A stretch of 64,000 bases of DNA from Helicobacter saguini (GTDB lineage Bacteria; Campylobacterota; Campylobacteria; Campylobacterales; Helicobacteraceae), in contig NZ_JRMP02000011.1 of assembly GCF_000762875.2 (NCBI RefSeq), positions 1 to 64,000 on the forward strand. Reading direction: 5' to 3'. The position numbers were made by a program, and so were the translations under genes. The notes beneath the pieces were generated by a model that saw only the letters and a list, made by a program, of their open reading frames with translations, ran no database searches and was not told the DNA's origin. Position 1 is the stretch's first letter. Every line of letters begins with the position of its first letter. This document shows positions 44,721-54,827 of the stretch, piece after piece.

Positions 44721-46898
44721 ATGCAAAATAGTTGGAATCAAGGGTATTATACAGATTTGGAAGTCTATGATGGTTATACGCACGAGCTATCTCCGCTAAA
44801 TATTGATTTAAATCTTACAATTGCTGGGTTTGATTGTGATTCTAGCCTTGAATACACAGAATCTAAAGGCACAAATCATCGTAAATATCGCCATTTTATT
44901 TCGAAACATTATAAGGATTTTTCGCAAGATTCTATAGAATCTAGTTTGAAAAATAAAGGGGATTCTATAGAATCTAACTCGCAAGAAGATTCTAAAAATT
45001 CTAATAATATAAAATCTAAGTTAGGAAATTTAGAAGATTCTACGAACCTAACGCCCACCCACCACCCTATTAATGAGAATAATATAGAATCTAAGTTAGG
45101 AAATTCGCAAGATTCTCACATTAAAGATTCTAAAAATTCTAACCTTTCGCCCACCCACCGCCCTTCTAAAGAAAACACCTTATCGCCCACCCACCACCCT
45201 ATTATTAAAAATAAAAAACCAAACAAAATCGGCAGCCTAAAACCCTACAAATACCTAGAACTAGGCTTTGGCAAAGGCACAAGCCTAAATGTCCATGCCG
45301 CAAGTTCCTTAGCCACATTCATAGGCAATGACTTTAACCCCGCTCAAGCCCTATACGCACGCACTTTTGGCAGGGCAAGTGGCGCTGATATTAAAATCTA
45401 TGATGATAGTTTCGCGGAGTTAGAATCTCGCCTTGATTCCACCATAGGAGTGGACGCCCCGGACTTCAAAAAGTTTGATTATATCGTGCTGCACGGCGTT
45501 TTCTCGTGGATTAATAAGGAAAATCAAGAGATAATTCTGCGAATTATTCGCAAATATTTAAAGCTAGGCGGCGTTGTGTATAATGGCTATAATTGTCTGC
45601 CCGGCTGGGCGTCTAAAATGCCTGCGCGGCACATTTTTGCATTGTATAATCAGTTCGCCCACGATGCGCCTTTTGATAGAATTACAAATTGTGTAACTTT
45701 TTTTGAGAAATTGTTAGCCTGTGAGCCTATGTTTTCTAAGTTAAATCCGCAAAACTTAGACTTTTTAGAACAAATGAAAAACCTGCCAAACTCCCAAAAA
45801 AGCTACATCGCACACGAGTATCTTAACGCTGACTGGGAGATTTTTTATTTTAGCGATATGGTGAAATTGCTTGATAAAGCGAAGCTAAGTTTCCTTTGCA
45901 GCGGGAAAGTAATTGAACATTTTGAGGAGTTTAGCATTACCGCAGAGGGCGTGGCATTCCTAAATACAATCGATAATAAGATTTTTAGAGAGCAGCTTAA
46001 GGATTATTTTATAAATCGGCAGTTTCGGGTGGATTTATTTGCGCGCGCTATGCGGCGTATTAGCATTTTTGAGGCGCGCGAAAAGCTATTAAATACCAAA
46101 TTTATGCTAACGCGGCTTAAAAGCGAGTTTGATTTTAAGGCGGATACGGCGCGCGGCGTGATTGATTTAATGCGTGACAGATATGAAAATTTGCTTGAAA
46201 TTCTTGCGTCTAGTGCGTATCAGCCAAAGAGTTTGCGTGAGATTATTACGCTATCAAGGCTTACTTTTCCACAGGCGATGAGTTCGATAATGGTTCTCAT
46301 CCATCAAGGAATGGCAAGTGTGGCTCAAGATGTAAATGCGGCGATTTTATCGCAAACTAGGGCGTATAACGCGTTTTTGTTTAAGGAGCAAAGTATGCGT
46401 TTAAGTTCGCTTTATGTGGCGTCTCCTGTGGCGGCGTGCGCGGTTGTGATGAGTGAGAGTGAGCAGATTTTTGCAAAGGCGTATAATGAGCTGTGCGAGC
46501 GTGACGCTACTTTCGCTTCTTTTTTGGCTGAAAATAGCGGCGTGGAGAATAATTTGGTGGAATTGTTTAGTGCGTTAGAATCTAGTGTTGTGGCTTCTTT
46601 GGAATCGGGGGTTTTAGATTCTAACAATCGTGCTTCTTTAGAATCTAATTTAGATTCTATCGCTTTAGATTCTATCGCGTTTTCCCCTAGATTAAAAATA
46701 GATTCTAATAATAAAGAAACGTTAATTTCTTACCTTACGCAGTATGTTTTCGCGGCATTTAAACCGCAAGATAGAAAGCATGTAAAAAACGGACAGATTC
46801 TAGAAAGCGACAGCGAAAATCTAGCCGAAATCAAACGTCTAGCCACACAATTTATAGAATCTAAACTCACGCTTTACACCGCCCTCGCCATTTGCTAG
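44721..46898 (+). CDS. Class I methyltransferase with methyltransferase-regulatory domain
   Basis: 725-residue cytosolic protein. After a short start (NSWNQGYYTDLEVYDGYTHE) a repeat-built stretch of about 100 residues ([24 protein letters not shown]) precedes the SAM-binding core KYLELGFGKGTSLNVHAASS, FIGNDFNPAQ and FDYIVLHGVFSWI. GYNCLPGWASKMPARH and the long helical C-terminal region fit the PF10119-type regulatory domain. The methylated substrate is unknown. Repeat peptides also occur near residues 640-665. The stop TAG lies in a dispersed repeat. Confidence 0.85.
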   Translation: MQNSWNQGYYTDLEVYDGYTHELSPLNIDLNLTIAGFDCDSSLEYTESKGTNHRKYRHFISKHYKDFSQDSIESSLKNKGDSIESNSQEDSKNSNNIKSKLGNLEDSTNLTPTHHPINENNIESKLGNSQDSHIKDSKNSNLSPTHRPSKENTLSPTHHPIIKNKKPNKIGSLKPYKYLELGFGKGTSLNVHAASSLATFIGNDFNPAQALYARTFGRASGADIKIYDDSFAELESRLDSTIGVDAPDFKKFDYIVLHGVFSWINKENQEIILRIIRKYLKLGGVVYNGYNCLPGWASKMPARHIFALYNQFAHDAPFDRITNCVTFFEKLLACEPMFSKLNPQNLDFLEQMKNLPNSQKSYIAHEYLNADWEIFYFSDMVKLLDKAKLSFLCSGKVIEHFEEFSITAEGVAFLNTIDNKIFREQLKDYFINRQFRVDLFARAMRRISIFEAREKLLNTKFMLTRLKSEFDFKADTARGVIDLMRDRYENLLEILASSAYQPKSLREIITLSRLTFPQAMSSIMVLIHQGMASVAQDVNAAILSQTRAYNAFLFKEQSMRLSSLYVASPVAACAVVMSESEQIFAKAYNELCERDATFASFLAENSGVENNLVELFSALESSVVASLESGVLDSNNRASLESNLDSIALDSIAFSPRLKIDSNNKETLISYLTQYVFAAFKPQDRKHVKNGQILESDSENLAEIKRLATQFIESKLTLYTALAIC

Positions 46899-46960
46899 AT
46901 TCTATAAAAGTTTTGAAAATATTAGAATCTAAGTGTGAAAAGATTCCAAAATTACAATTC

Positions 46961-47515
46961 TTATGCAAAAAAGAGGTTCGGGTGTTTTAGGCGCACTTTT
47001 TTCGCTAGGATTTTCATATCAATAAAGGGGAGGTTGCCATTATCTAGCCGTTGAGATTCTAACTCGCTTAAGGCTACTGCCATTGCATCCTCTAAATCAA
47101 AGGGCATTAAATCGCGGATTGCATATCGCAGCATAATTTTTAGGCTCTCCTCGCGAGTATCTTGCAAAATGCTTAAAATATGCGTTATTGCCTCCTTTGG
47201 CAGCATGACAAACTCATCGCCCTCCTCGCTTTTAATGAAAGTCGCCTCATTTTCCTGCAAGCTCCCATGCACAAACCGCAGGGCAAAAGTGTCGTTATCC
47301 AAGCCTTTCAAATAGGCGATATTATCCGCGCTATTAAGGCTAGCGGCGAGTTTTTGCGGGTCGTATTTAGAATCTTTTCGCTCCGCCTTAGAAGCCTTAG
47401 AAGCCTTAGAATTAGAATCTTTAGAATCTAAAATGCCCTTAGATTCCATAGAATCAAGCTTAAAAGATTCTATATTTGTAGTGTCGCTTTTTTGCTGTTT
47501 TGTGAATCTAGCCAT
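46961..47515 (-). CDS. DUF2603/UPF0763-like protein
   Basis: The 184-residue protein starts at the ATG at 47515 (AAAGGAG seven bases upstream), overlapping the end of argF by 46 bp; a longer open frame upstream has no such site. Residues 1-60 are basic and repeat-rich ([17 protein letters not shown]), then a conserved region [20 protein letters not shown] and LPFDLEDA-type segment ([20 protein letters not shown]). The length and the argF neighbourhood resemble the UPF0763 proteins of Campylobacter and Helicobacter, whose function is unknown. Family assignment is by pattern only. Confidence 0.65.
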   Translation of the reverse strand: MARFTKQQKSDTTNIESFKLDSMESKGILDSKDSNSKASKASKAERKDSKYDPQKLAASLNSADNIAYLKGLDNDTFALRFVHGSLQENEATFIKSEEGDEFVMLPKEAITHILSILQDTREESLKIMLRYAIRDLMPFDLEDAMAVALSELESQRLDNGNLPFIDMKILAKKVRLKHPNLFFA

Positions 47516-48453
47516 ACCATTACTCCTTTTTGCGCATGCAGGCGGTTGTGCGCCTCTTGTATAATGCGACTTTGCGCTCCATCTATCACATCTTCGCTCA
47601 CTTCTAATCCGCGATATGCCGGCAGACAATGCAAGAAAATCGCGCCCTTTTCTGCCAAGCTCATCACTTTAGAATCTACTTTATAATCCTTAAAATCTTT
47701 CATCCTTTGCTCTTTCTCCGCTTCTTGTCCCATGCTAACCCACGTATCAGTCGTAATCACATTTGCACCCTTTGCTACTTCAAAAATATCTTCGCATAAA
47801 GTGATTTTTGCCCCGCTAGATTCAGCATTTTTGTAAGCAATATCTAGAATCTCCTTTTTAGGAGAATATGCTTTAGGACAAGCTAACCGCAGCTCAAAGC
47901 CAAGTTTGCTAGCTAGCATAAGCCAAGAATTTGCCATATTATTCCCATCGCCGATATATGCTACAATCGGCTGTGAGACGCACTTTTGTGGCGTGTTTAG
48001 AATCTTATTATCAACATAGATTCCATTCTCAATCATTGTTAGATAATCAGCCAAAAGCTGCATAGGGTGAAAGGCGTCACTCAAACCATTGATGACAGGC
48101 ACACTCGAATACTTCGCAAACTCCAAAAGCCGCTCGTGCATGTGCGTGCGAATCATTATCATATCCACCATCGAGCTAATCACAGCCGAGCTATCGCGGA
48201 TAATCTCGCCACGCCCTAGCTGCAAATCGCTATTTGATAGGAAAATGCCAAAACCACCAAGCTGATAGATTCCAACCTGAAAGCTAACGCGCGTTCGTGT
48301 GGAGCTTTTCTCAAAAATCATAGCTAAGGTTTTACCCGCTAAATAGGGCGTTTGCTCTCCACGCTCGTGCTTATGCTTTATATCAATGGCAAGTTTTAGC
48401 ATAGCCAAAATCTCATCTTTGCTAAAATCATTTATCGTTAGAAAATGCCGCAT
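47470..48453 (-). CDS. argF: Ornithine carbamoyltransferase
   Basis: Arginine biosynthesis enzyme that joins carbamoyl phosphate and ornithine to citrulline. The carbamoyl-phosphate loop [12 protein letters not shown], the MADYLT-like LLADYLTM strand, and the ornithine-binding DTWVSMGQE and HCLPAYRG motifs are visible. 327 residues are slightly above the usual 306-315; the extra C-terminal residues follow [10 protein letters not shown]. It overlaps the DUF2603-like gene. Nearly repeat-free. Confidence 0.95.
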   Translation of the reverse strand: MRHFLTINDFSKDEILAMLKLAIDIKHKHERGEQTPYLAGKTLAMIFEKSSTRTRVSFQVGIYQLGGFGIFLSNSDLQLGRGEIIRDSSAVISSMVDMIMIRTHMHERLLEFAKYSSVPVINGLSDAFHPMQLLADYLTMIENGIYVDNKILNTPQKCVSQPIVAYIGDGNNMANSWLMLASKLGFELRLACPKAYSPKKEILDIAYKNAESSGAKITLCEDIFEVAKGANVITTDTWVSMGQEAEKEQRMKDFKDYKVDSKVMSLAEKGAIFLHCLPAYRGLEVSEDVIDGAQSRIIQEAHNRLHAQKGVMVWLDSQNSKKATLQI

Positions 48454-48602
48454 TTTACGCCTTTATCTGCCCTATTTATTAGAATCTTAGTTGTGTTTTA
48501 AACTTAAAAATATACTTAAAAAAATATAATATTGCAATAAAAAATACCTAAAAATCAAATATTTATATTATTGCATAAAGATTCCATAAAATACATGATA
48601 TT

Positions 48603-50084
48603 TCAAAAACTTGGCATTTCGCTGCTGTCGATTTGCTCGTCAATTTGAAAGTCGTTAAATGAGTCGATGTTGAATGTCGTGGCGTTTTGCATGGCTAATG
48701 TGTTTAGTTTGTCTTCGTTTTTGTCTTGGAATAGTGTGTATTGTTTTTTGTATTCGATTTTGATAGTTTTTGTTTCGCCGTTTCGATTTTTGGCTAGGAT
48801 TAGCTCGACATCTTCTATGAGTGGGGCTTTGTGGATTTCTATTTGCTCTTTTGGCACGCCCTCTTTTTGTTTTTTCTTGGCGTTTTGCTTAGATTCTCGC
48901 TCTTTATAGACTTCATCTCTATATAAAAATATGATTATATCAGCGTCTTGCTCGATTGCACCGCTCTCTCTTAAATCCGATAATATCGGGCGTTTGTCTT
49001 CGCGACTTTCTAGTGTTCTATTTAGCTGGGAGAGTGCTATTATGGGCATTTTTACCTCACGTGCTAGGTTTTTTAAGCCACGGCTAATTTCAGCGATTAC
49101 TTCATGTCTTGCCCACGCATTAGATTTTTCCGCACCTTCCATTAGTTGCAGGTAGTCTATCATTATGACTTTTACGCCGCTATCTTTGCTGCTTAATTTG
49201 CGGATTTTGGAGCGAAGTCCTGCTAATGTGATATTTGTGCTATCATCAATGTAAAAGTTTGCTTTGTCGCATAGCTCGCTTGATGTTTGGCTTAGTCGTT
49301 GCAATTCGTTATCGTCCAAATCGCCCAAACGCAACTTTTGCAATGGAATCTGGCTTCGTGCCGACATCATTCTTAGCATTAATTGCTCACCTGGCATTTC
49401 AAGGCTAAATAGTGCAATGCCTTCGCCACTTGCTAGCATTTTTAACGCCATACTAAGAATTAGTGCCGTTTTTCCCATTCCTGGTCGTGCGCCGATTACG
49501 ATTAAATCGCCCGCATTAAAGCCTGTAGTAGCGATATTTAGCTCGCTAAAGCCCGTGTCAATGCCTTTTAGTGCCCCTTCTCTTGCCTTATTTAGCTTGA
49601 TTAGCTCTAGTGCGGCGGCTATTACTTCACGTGCGTCCCTAAAGTCGCTTTGATAGTCATCTAGGCTTAACGCATACACATTTTTTTCGACTATTTCTAG
49701 TATATCTTTTGCCTGTGCGCCATCTTTCATGCTTTCATCGCGGATTTGGCTGGCTAGTTTTATTAAAGCACGATTCATTGAAGCGTTTTTAATCTCTTTT
49801 GTGTAAGTGTCTATATCGGCAATGGGCGATTCTGCGGCGATGTTGGCTATGTCATCTAGACTTACATCCATTGATTTTTTGATTTCCATACATAAAATCT
49901 CTGGACTTACCGCCTTATTTTCCTTACGCAATGTCCCAAAGGCTTGAAACATCTTTGCGTGCAAAGGTTGTAAAAAGTCCTTAGATTCTATAAAATCTGC
50001 CACATCATCAAACTTATCAGGGTTAAAAAGTATGGCAGATAGGACTACTCGCTCAATTTTTAGGATAATGTCGTTATTTTGCAT
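48603..50084 (-). CDS. dnaB: Replicative DNA helicase
   Basis: Hexameric fork helicase. The N-terminal DnaG-interacting domain (EKVVLSAILF-like ERVVLSAILFNPDKFDDV) is followed by the RecA-fold motor: Walker A GARPGMGKTALIL (about 206-218), FSLEMPGEQL, VIMIDYLQLM, and the DNA-binding loop LSQLNRTLESREDKRP with SDLRESGAIEQDADIIIFLY. 493 residues, normal, with no intein. Interestingly it has no repeat inserts, although its restart partner PriA has several. Confidence 0.97.
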   Translation of the reverse strand: MQNNDIILKIERVVLSAILFNPDKFDDVADFIESKDFLQPLHAKMFQAFGTLRKENKAVSPEILCMEIKKSMDVSLDDIANIAAESPIADIDTYTKEIKNASMNRALIKLASQIRDESMKDGAQAKDILEIVEKNVYALSLDDYQSDFRDAREVIAAALELIKLNKAREGALKGIDTGFSELNIATTGFNAGDLIVIGARPGMGKTALILSMALKMLASGEGIALFSLEMPGEQLMLRMMSARSQIPLQKLRLGDLDDNELQRLSQTSSELCDKANFYIDDSTNITLAGLRSKIRKLSSKDSGVKVIMIDYLQLMEGAEKSNAWARHEVIAEISRGLKNLAREVKMPIIALSQLNRTLESREDKRPILSDLRESGAIEQDADIIIFLYRDEVYKERESKQNAKKKQKEGVPKEQIEIHKAPLIEDVELILAKNRNGETKTIKIEYKKQYTLFQDKNEDKLNTLAMQNATTFNIDSFNDFQIDEQIDSSEMPSF

Positions 50085-50181
50085 ATTATAAACCTTATAT
50101 GTATTAAATTTATTAGAATCTTATATAAAAAGTACTGGTTTATTTTGGATATTTCTAAAAATAAATTATATTAAAATCTAT

Positions 50182-50433
50182 TTAATTTATAGAATCTAGA
50201 TGAAAGCTATCACTAAATATAGGTTTCAAACCTAAATCTTTTGGTATAAACTCAATTAAAACCACATGTCCTACCTGTAATATATCACCTTTTTTTATTA
50301 TTTTTCCATGTTGATAAAGTCGTTTTTTATCTAAAATCTTTTGAGTTTGCGCGTTAGTATATCCTAAACGTCTTAAAAACTTAGTAGCTTTAATAGATTC
50401 TGTAATATTATATTCGCATTCACAAAAACCCAT
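50182..50433 (-). pseudogene. Truncated RluA-family pseudouridine synthase (S4 domain only)
   Basis: An 83-residue ORF matches only the beginning of an epsilonproteobacterial RluA-type enzyme: FLRRLGYTNAQTQKILDKKR (S4 RNA-binding part), KGDILQVGHVVLIEFIPKDL and GLKPIF, where the intact protein continues into the catalytic domain. Here the frame ends in DSFHLDSIN, made by an AGATTCTA repeat. No HRIDKETSG-type catalytic block follows. It is either a remnant or a free S4 protein; a remnant is more likely. Confidence 0.6.
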
Positions 50434-50519
50434 AAATTATCCTTTTTTATATTTTAATAAAATTTATAGAATCTAAATTGTATTTTTATCTTATAATATC
50501 CAAAATAAAAGGAGAAAAT

Positions 50520-52532
50520 ATGAGTAGCGTTAGCATTCTAAATCAGTTTTTAAGCGAGTATAACGAGCTTTATTACAAGAGTTTGAATAAGGCGGCAAAG
50601 GATAATCTAAGCGATGGGCTAAATGAAATTCGTCAAGTAGAAAAGATTATGACTAATCCTAAATTCCACCCCACCGCTGAGCTAAAAGGATTCTATAAAG
50701 CCTTAAAAGAGCGATATAGCGAGGCTTATAGCGTGTATCTTTTGGGTAGTAGTGCATTATCTAAGATTATTTTTATCAATGTTTTGGCTAAAGATTCTAT
50801 CATTCCTATTAGTAATAACGCCCTTTTGGCTAAGAAATTTATTATTAAATATAATGCGAGTAATTCCTTTGTGCGTGCTTATTTTTACAAGGCTGATATG
50901 ATGCCTATTAATTTGCATACATTTGATATGAGTTTATTAGATGATGTCGAGTATTTTGAAGTGTTTTGTAATGCTGAGATTTTGAAAAATATTGAGATTA
51001 TAAAAGATTGTGATACTTTGGATAAAAAGGCGTTAAAAGATTCTAAAAGTGCGGATTTAATCCTTTGGATATATGATTTAAAAAGTAAGATTAATAAAGT
51101 TGATATTGTAGAAAAAATATTAAAAAAGAAACAAAGTATTACGATACTAACGCATATTAATAAGACTTATGAGGAGCAAGAACTACTTGAGCTAATATCA
51201 AGCGAGAGTAAAAATCTAGATAAAACCTTTGGGCTAAATGATATTTATGATATAAATTTATGGAATCTTTTTTATGAATATCGCTTGGATGAAAAATTTG
51301 TATTTTATAAAACCTTTGGCACACTTAATAAACAAGCCATTTTAAGTAAGACTAAGAGTTTAGAAAATGCCCTAAATTCTTTAAAAAATGCCAAAACAAA
51401 TATAGAATCTTTTTACTCACAAAAAGAAGAAAACCCTACACTACAAACAAATGATAAAACATCAAGCGATAAGCTAAGTAAAATTAGTGAGCTTATAGAA
51501 TCTAAGCTAAAATTTGCCCGAAATAAACGCAGCAAAACCTTGCTAAAAGAAGCCCTAAATCAAAATAAGCTAGTAGATTCTCACTATAAGATTCTATTCC
51601 AGCATTATAAAAGCCTTGATAATGCCTATCACGCCGCGACTTTGAAGCTAATTAGCAAGTTTTTGCAATTAAATGACCAATTTAATAAAGATGTGCGAAA
51701 TACCATTAGCAAAAGCATTAAAAAATATTTAGATTCTATCGTAGATTCTATACTTGATAATATTGAAGTAATTAAGGTGCGAACGCGTCCGGCAAATCCT
51801 AGCTTTTTTGATAATCTTACAAATAGGCTTATTGTGTATAATAGCTTTCAGGTAAATAGCGATGGGATTTTTAAGGAGCTATTAGATTCACAAAGCTTTT
51901 TGGCTAGAAAACACAAAAGTTTAATTACGCGTATAAATCATTTTAATATCTATATCGAGCAAAATATACAAGATTCCCTGCGGGACTTTGGGAATGTGGT
52001 GCAAGAGTGGATAGAAAAAGGGCATCATTTAGTGCTGCAAAAAAAGCCAAATGTGATAAGTATGGATACATATTTTAGCCTAGAAGAGTTTAATTTGGGT
52101 GCGTTTAATCGCCTTACGGCTACGCATTTTGATACGCTTAAAGATTATGTGGATAACATTCACACAAGGCTTTTGACGCTTAGTATTTGGGTGGATACGA
52201 CTAAAAAGATTTTGCTAGAGTGCGTGATACAAAAATTGAATGATAAATTTCAAAATGATAAGAATCTAGCAAAAGAGCGACAAGTCGCACAGATAAAGGC
52301 AGTGGATAGAGATTTTATAATAGATTCTATAATTGAGTTTTTACCTTTGGAAATAAGCAATTTATTCTGCACTTTAGGCTCAAAGGAATTTAGCGCAATT
52401 TCCACACTTTTAACCAACGAGAGTAAAGAAAACGAGAAACTTATCCGTAGTAAGGGACGCGAAATAATGGAACTCCGCCAAAGTATGAAAATGGCAACCA
52501 GACTAATACAAACAAATGATGTGAGTGAATAA
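50520..52532 (+). CDS. Dynamin-like protein with a degenerate GTPase site
   Basis: 670-residue soluble protein starting at the ATG at 50520 (AAGGAG upstream). The N-terminal third follows the order of a dynamin GTPase: VYLLGSSALSKIIFINVLA in the P-loop position, PISNNALLAKKFIIKY in the switch-1 position, KSADLILWIYDLKSK, and SITILTHINKTYEEQ in the NKxD position. However, the invariant GxxxxGKS lysine and the DxxG motif appear lost. The rest is helical, like the dynamin stalk (YHAATLKLISKFLQ). Campylobacter encodes paired dynamin-like proteins in adjacent genes; no active partner is visible here. It may act on membranes with a partner elsewhere. Assignment is by fold pattern, not strong motif identity. 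Confidence 0.5.
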   Translation: MSSVSILNQFLSEYNELYYKSLNKAAKDNLSDGLNEIRQVEKIMTNPKFHPTAELKGFYKALKERYSEAYSVYLLGSSALSKIIFINVLAKDSIIPISNNALLAKKFIIKYNASNSFVRAYFYKADMMPINLHTFDMSLLDDVEYFEVFCNAEILKNIEIIKDCDTLDKKALKDSKSADLILWIYDLKSKINKVDIVEKILKKKQSITILTHINKTYEEQELLELISSESKNLDKTFGLNDIYDINLWNLFYEYRLDEKFVFYKTFGTLNKQAILSKTKSLENALNSLKNAKTNIESFYSQKEENPTLQTNDKTSSDKLSKISELIESKLKFARNKRSKTLLKEALNQNKLVDSHYKILFQHYKSLDNAYHAATLKLISKFLQLNDQFNKDVRNTISKSIKKYLDSIVDSILDNIEVIKVRTRPANPSFFDNLTNRLIVYNSFQVNSDGIFKELLDSQSFLARKHKSLITRINHFNIYIEQNIQDSLRDFGNVVQEWIEKGHHLVLQKKPNVISMDTYFSLEEFNLGAFNRLTATHFDTLKDYVDNIHTRLLTLSIWVDTTKKILLECVIQKLNDKFQNDKNLAKERQVAQIKAVDRDFIIDSIIEFLPLEISNLFCTLGSKEFSAISTLLTNESKENEKLIRSKGREIMELRQSMKMATRLIQTNDVSE

Positions 52533-52609
52533 TAATATAGAATGGCAATTGCAAGATTTTACAAAACTCAAATTTATTTCTTTAATATTAAATTTCCATT
52601 TGTCATTTT

Positions 52610-53188
52610 TCATCTTTTGTTAAAAAATTCATAACCATCACTACATATATGAATCTTGTTGGTAATTTCAATTTCTCTAAAAATAATATTTTCTTGTGTG
52701 ATATTTTTTATGTGTGTGGATTTTTTATTTGAAATAGGAGGTTTTGGATAGATATAATACAACTTTATTATAGAATCTAAATTGATACTTTCAAAGTCGT
52801 TGTTTTCAAAATAATATACATAAGAATGCAGCAGATAATGCAAAAATAATTTGGAAGATTTAAACTGCTCTATCGCTTTTTTTAAATGTTTATCGCAATA
52901 ACTTGATTTTAACTCACATAAAGCAATTTGCAAATTATTATTAATATTCATAAACACAATAAAGTCGCAAAAACAATTTGTAGAAATTTTATCAAATAAA
53001 TCTATTGTATGTATATTCTCAAATTGCCTTATAATAACAATATCATCTTTATTTTTAAATGTAAAATGAATTTCTTTTATGGCGCTACATTCAGCATTTT
53101 CTTTAACAATAAAATTGCTACCTTTTGGTAAGATTTTTAAATCTTTATGTAAGGCATTTTGTAAATCCTTAAGTGCTACATTATTCAT
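52610..53188 (-). CDS. Putative PD-(D/E)XK nuclease-like partner of an AAA ATPase
   Basis: 192-residue protein that overlaps the end of the ATPase gene by eight bases, so the two form a unit. Residues 73-96 (FCDFIVF, then ALCELKSS) show Asp75, Glu92 and Lys94 in the spacing of a PD-(D/E)XK nuclease core, followed by a helix AIEQFKSSKLFLHYL. No known family was recognised, and the nuclease idea rests on this short pattern. It contains no membrane segment. Confidence 0.5.
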   Translation of the reverse strand: MNNVALKDLQNALHKDLKILPKGSNFIVKENAECSAIKEIHFTFKNKDDIVIIRQFENIHTIDLFDKISTNCFCDFIVFMNINNNLQIALCELKSSYCDKHLKKAIEQFKSSKLFLHYLLHSYVYYFENNDFESINLDSIIKLYYIYPKPPISNKKSTHIKNITQENIIFREIEITNKIHICSDGYEFFNKR

Positions 53189-54620
53189 TTAGATTCTCAC
53201 TTTTCAACACTTCTTCAAAAATTAAGCCCTGATTTTCATTTTGCGTATCGATAGGTTCATCAAAAGTCTTCATAAAAATGCCCTGTTTAGAATCTATTTT
53301 TATAGAATCTAGCACATTTTTGCCCTTTTTATTTTCCGCGATATAGGCTCGCACCTTATTAGATTCTAACTTTAATTCCTTTGTATAGCCTTCTAAATTT
53401 GCGATTTGTTTATCACTTAGATTATTTAGCATAATGCAGTTACTAAACTCACGCACGATATAATCACTATGCGTAGTGATAAAGACTTTGACCCCCGCAT
53501 TTACTAGCAATACCAAAAGACGCGCGACTAAGATTTGATTTTTAGGATGCAAATTTAGCTCTGGCTCATCTATCATTAGAATCTGATTTGGCTGAGCTAT
53601 ATGCAAAATGTAATAATTTAGCATTAAAAGCGAACGCACCGAACTAGAAGAAATTTCAATATTATAAGCCTTTTTAGATTTTTTAGGTTGAAATAAGATT
53701 CCAGCATCCGTAGCCTTATATTTACCACCTAAGATTTTTGCTAAAAGATTAAAAATTTCTTTATATTTTTCTTTTTCTTTTTTAAACATACTTTCTTTTT
53801 TAGCAATTTGCTTTATATTTCTAATAAAATCAATATTATCACGCACAGGCTTTGGATATAACTCTTGTTTTTCTTTTACTTCTTCTTCCATATTAAGTAA
53901 TTTTATGCGAGCTTGTGTTGTGAGTTCCTTGATAGTCTTTAGCTGTGCTAGGCTAATAAAATCAAGCTCTTCTCTAAATATAGCCGCTCCTGTTCTCTCA
54001 ACGCTTAAAATAAAATGTTCTGGCAACAAATTTATCAAGATATACTCAAATATTTGATGTATATATATATCCAAACTCTCCTTTTTATCTTTATACAAAT
54101 CTACTATGGTTATAGTTAAAAACTCTTCATTAATATCAAATTTAAATATACTATTAAAAGTAGGTGGAATATTATTCAAAGTTGTTTTTATAGATTGTTT
54201 GAGTTTATCTAAAGTTATAAAATTGATACTAAATGTAGAATCTAAAAAATCACTCCTTTTTCCTGCTAACATTTCATTTAGGTAAAAATCTACATAAATC
54301 TTTTCTTTTTTACGCATAGATGCTTCAAATTTTTCCTTGATTTCTTCAAATGATAACTTTACAACATCATCAATTTGAATATCTATTTTACTATCTTTTA
54401 ATTTTTTATATTTATCCATATTTCTCATCATTTTATCAAAATCTTTTGCTGTAGTTTCAAGAGTATTTTTTTGTATATTTCGCATAAAATCTAAAAATCC
54501 ATAAAGACTATAAGTAGCATAAGTTTTCCCGGTATTATTTTCCCCGCAAATAAGGCTTAACTCTCCCACTTCAAACTCTGCAGAATCTAGCATACCTATG
54601 TTTTTTAAGCTTATTTTCAT
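53181..54620 (-). CDS. AAA/ABC-type ATPase of a two-gene operon (possible defence module)
   Basis: 479-residue protein: MKISLKNIGML start, Walker A GENNTGKT (about 27-34), a long helical insertion typical of SMC/OLD-like ATPases, then MIDEPELNLHPKNQIL (Walker B with the acidic pair) and VFITTHSDYIVREF with the switch histidine. It resembles AAA_15/AAA_21 proteins that pair with nucleases in many phage-defence systems. There is no TOPRIM domain after the ATPase, unlike OLD or GajA; the downstream gene may supply the nuclease. ATG at 54620 behind AAAAGGATAAAAA. Function is inferred. Confidence 0.75.
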   Translation of the reverse strand: MKISLKNIGMLDSAEFEVGELSLICGENNTGKTYATYSLYGFLDFMRNIQKNTLETTAKDFDKMMRNMDKYKKLKDSKIDIQIDDVVKLSFEEIKEKFEASMRKKEKIYVDFYLNEMLAGKRSDFLDSTFSINFITLDKLKQSIKTTLNNIPPTFNSIFKFDINEEFLTITIVDLYKDKKESLDIYIHQIFEYILINLLPEHFILSVERTGAAIFREELDFISLAQLKTIKELTTQARIKLLNMEEEVKEKQELYPKPVRDNIDFIRNIKQIAKKESMFKKEKEKYKEIFNLLAKILGGKYKATDAGILFQPKKSKKAYNIEISSSSVRSLLMLNYYILHIAQPNQILMIDEPELNLHPKNQILVARLLVLLVNAGVKVFITTHSDYIVREFSNCIMLNNLSDKQIANLEGYTKELKLESNKVRAYIAENKKGKNVLDSIKIDSKQGIFMKTFDEPIDTQNENQGLIFEEVLKSENLNE

Positions 54621-54827
54621 TTTTTATCCTTTTAAAAGTGTAATTTTAACAAAGTTTTTTAAGTTTGCAAATACCATTTATTAAAGCTTTTTTTATTGTT
54701 TGAAGTTTGCTTTTATTTTTATAAAACTAGATTCCTTAAATATATTATTACCTTTGCATTGTATATGATTTAGGTTAAAGAGTTTTGGTTGCGTGTATAG
54801 TTTCTTTGAGATTTAAAATCTGTGTTA
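54621..54827. other. AT-rich spacer without recognised gene
   Basis: The 207-bp region holds the ATPase gene promoter side and the 3' flank of waaA. One AGATTCC-type degenerate repeat is present; no ORF or hairpin terminator stands out. Confidence 0.5.

Noticed and set aside
46961-47629. Longer form of the DUF2603-like protein starting at 47629
   Set aside because: The extra 38 residues lie inside argF in another frame, are compositionally odd and lack a ribosome binding site, while the ATG at 47515 has a good one.
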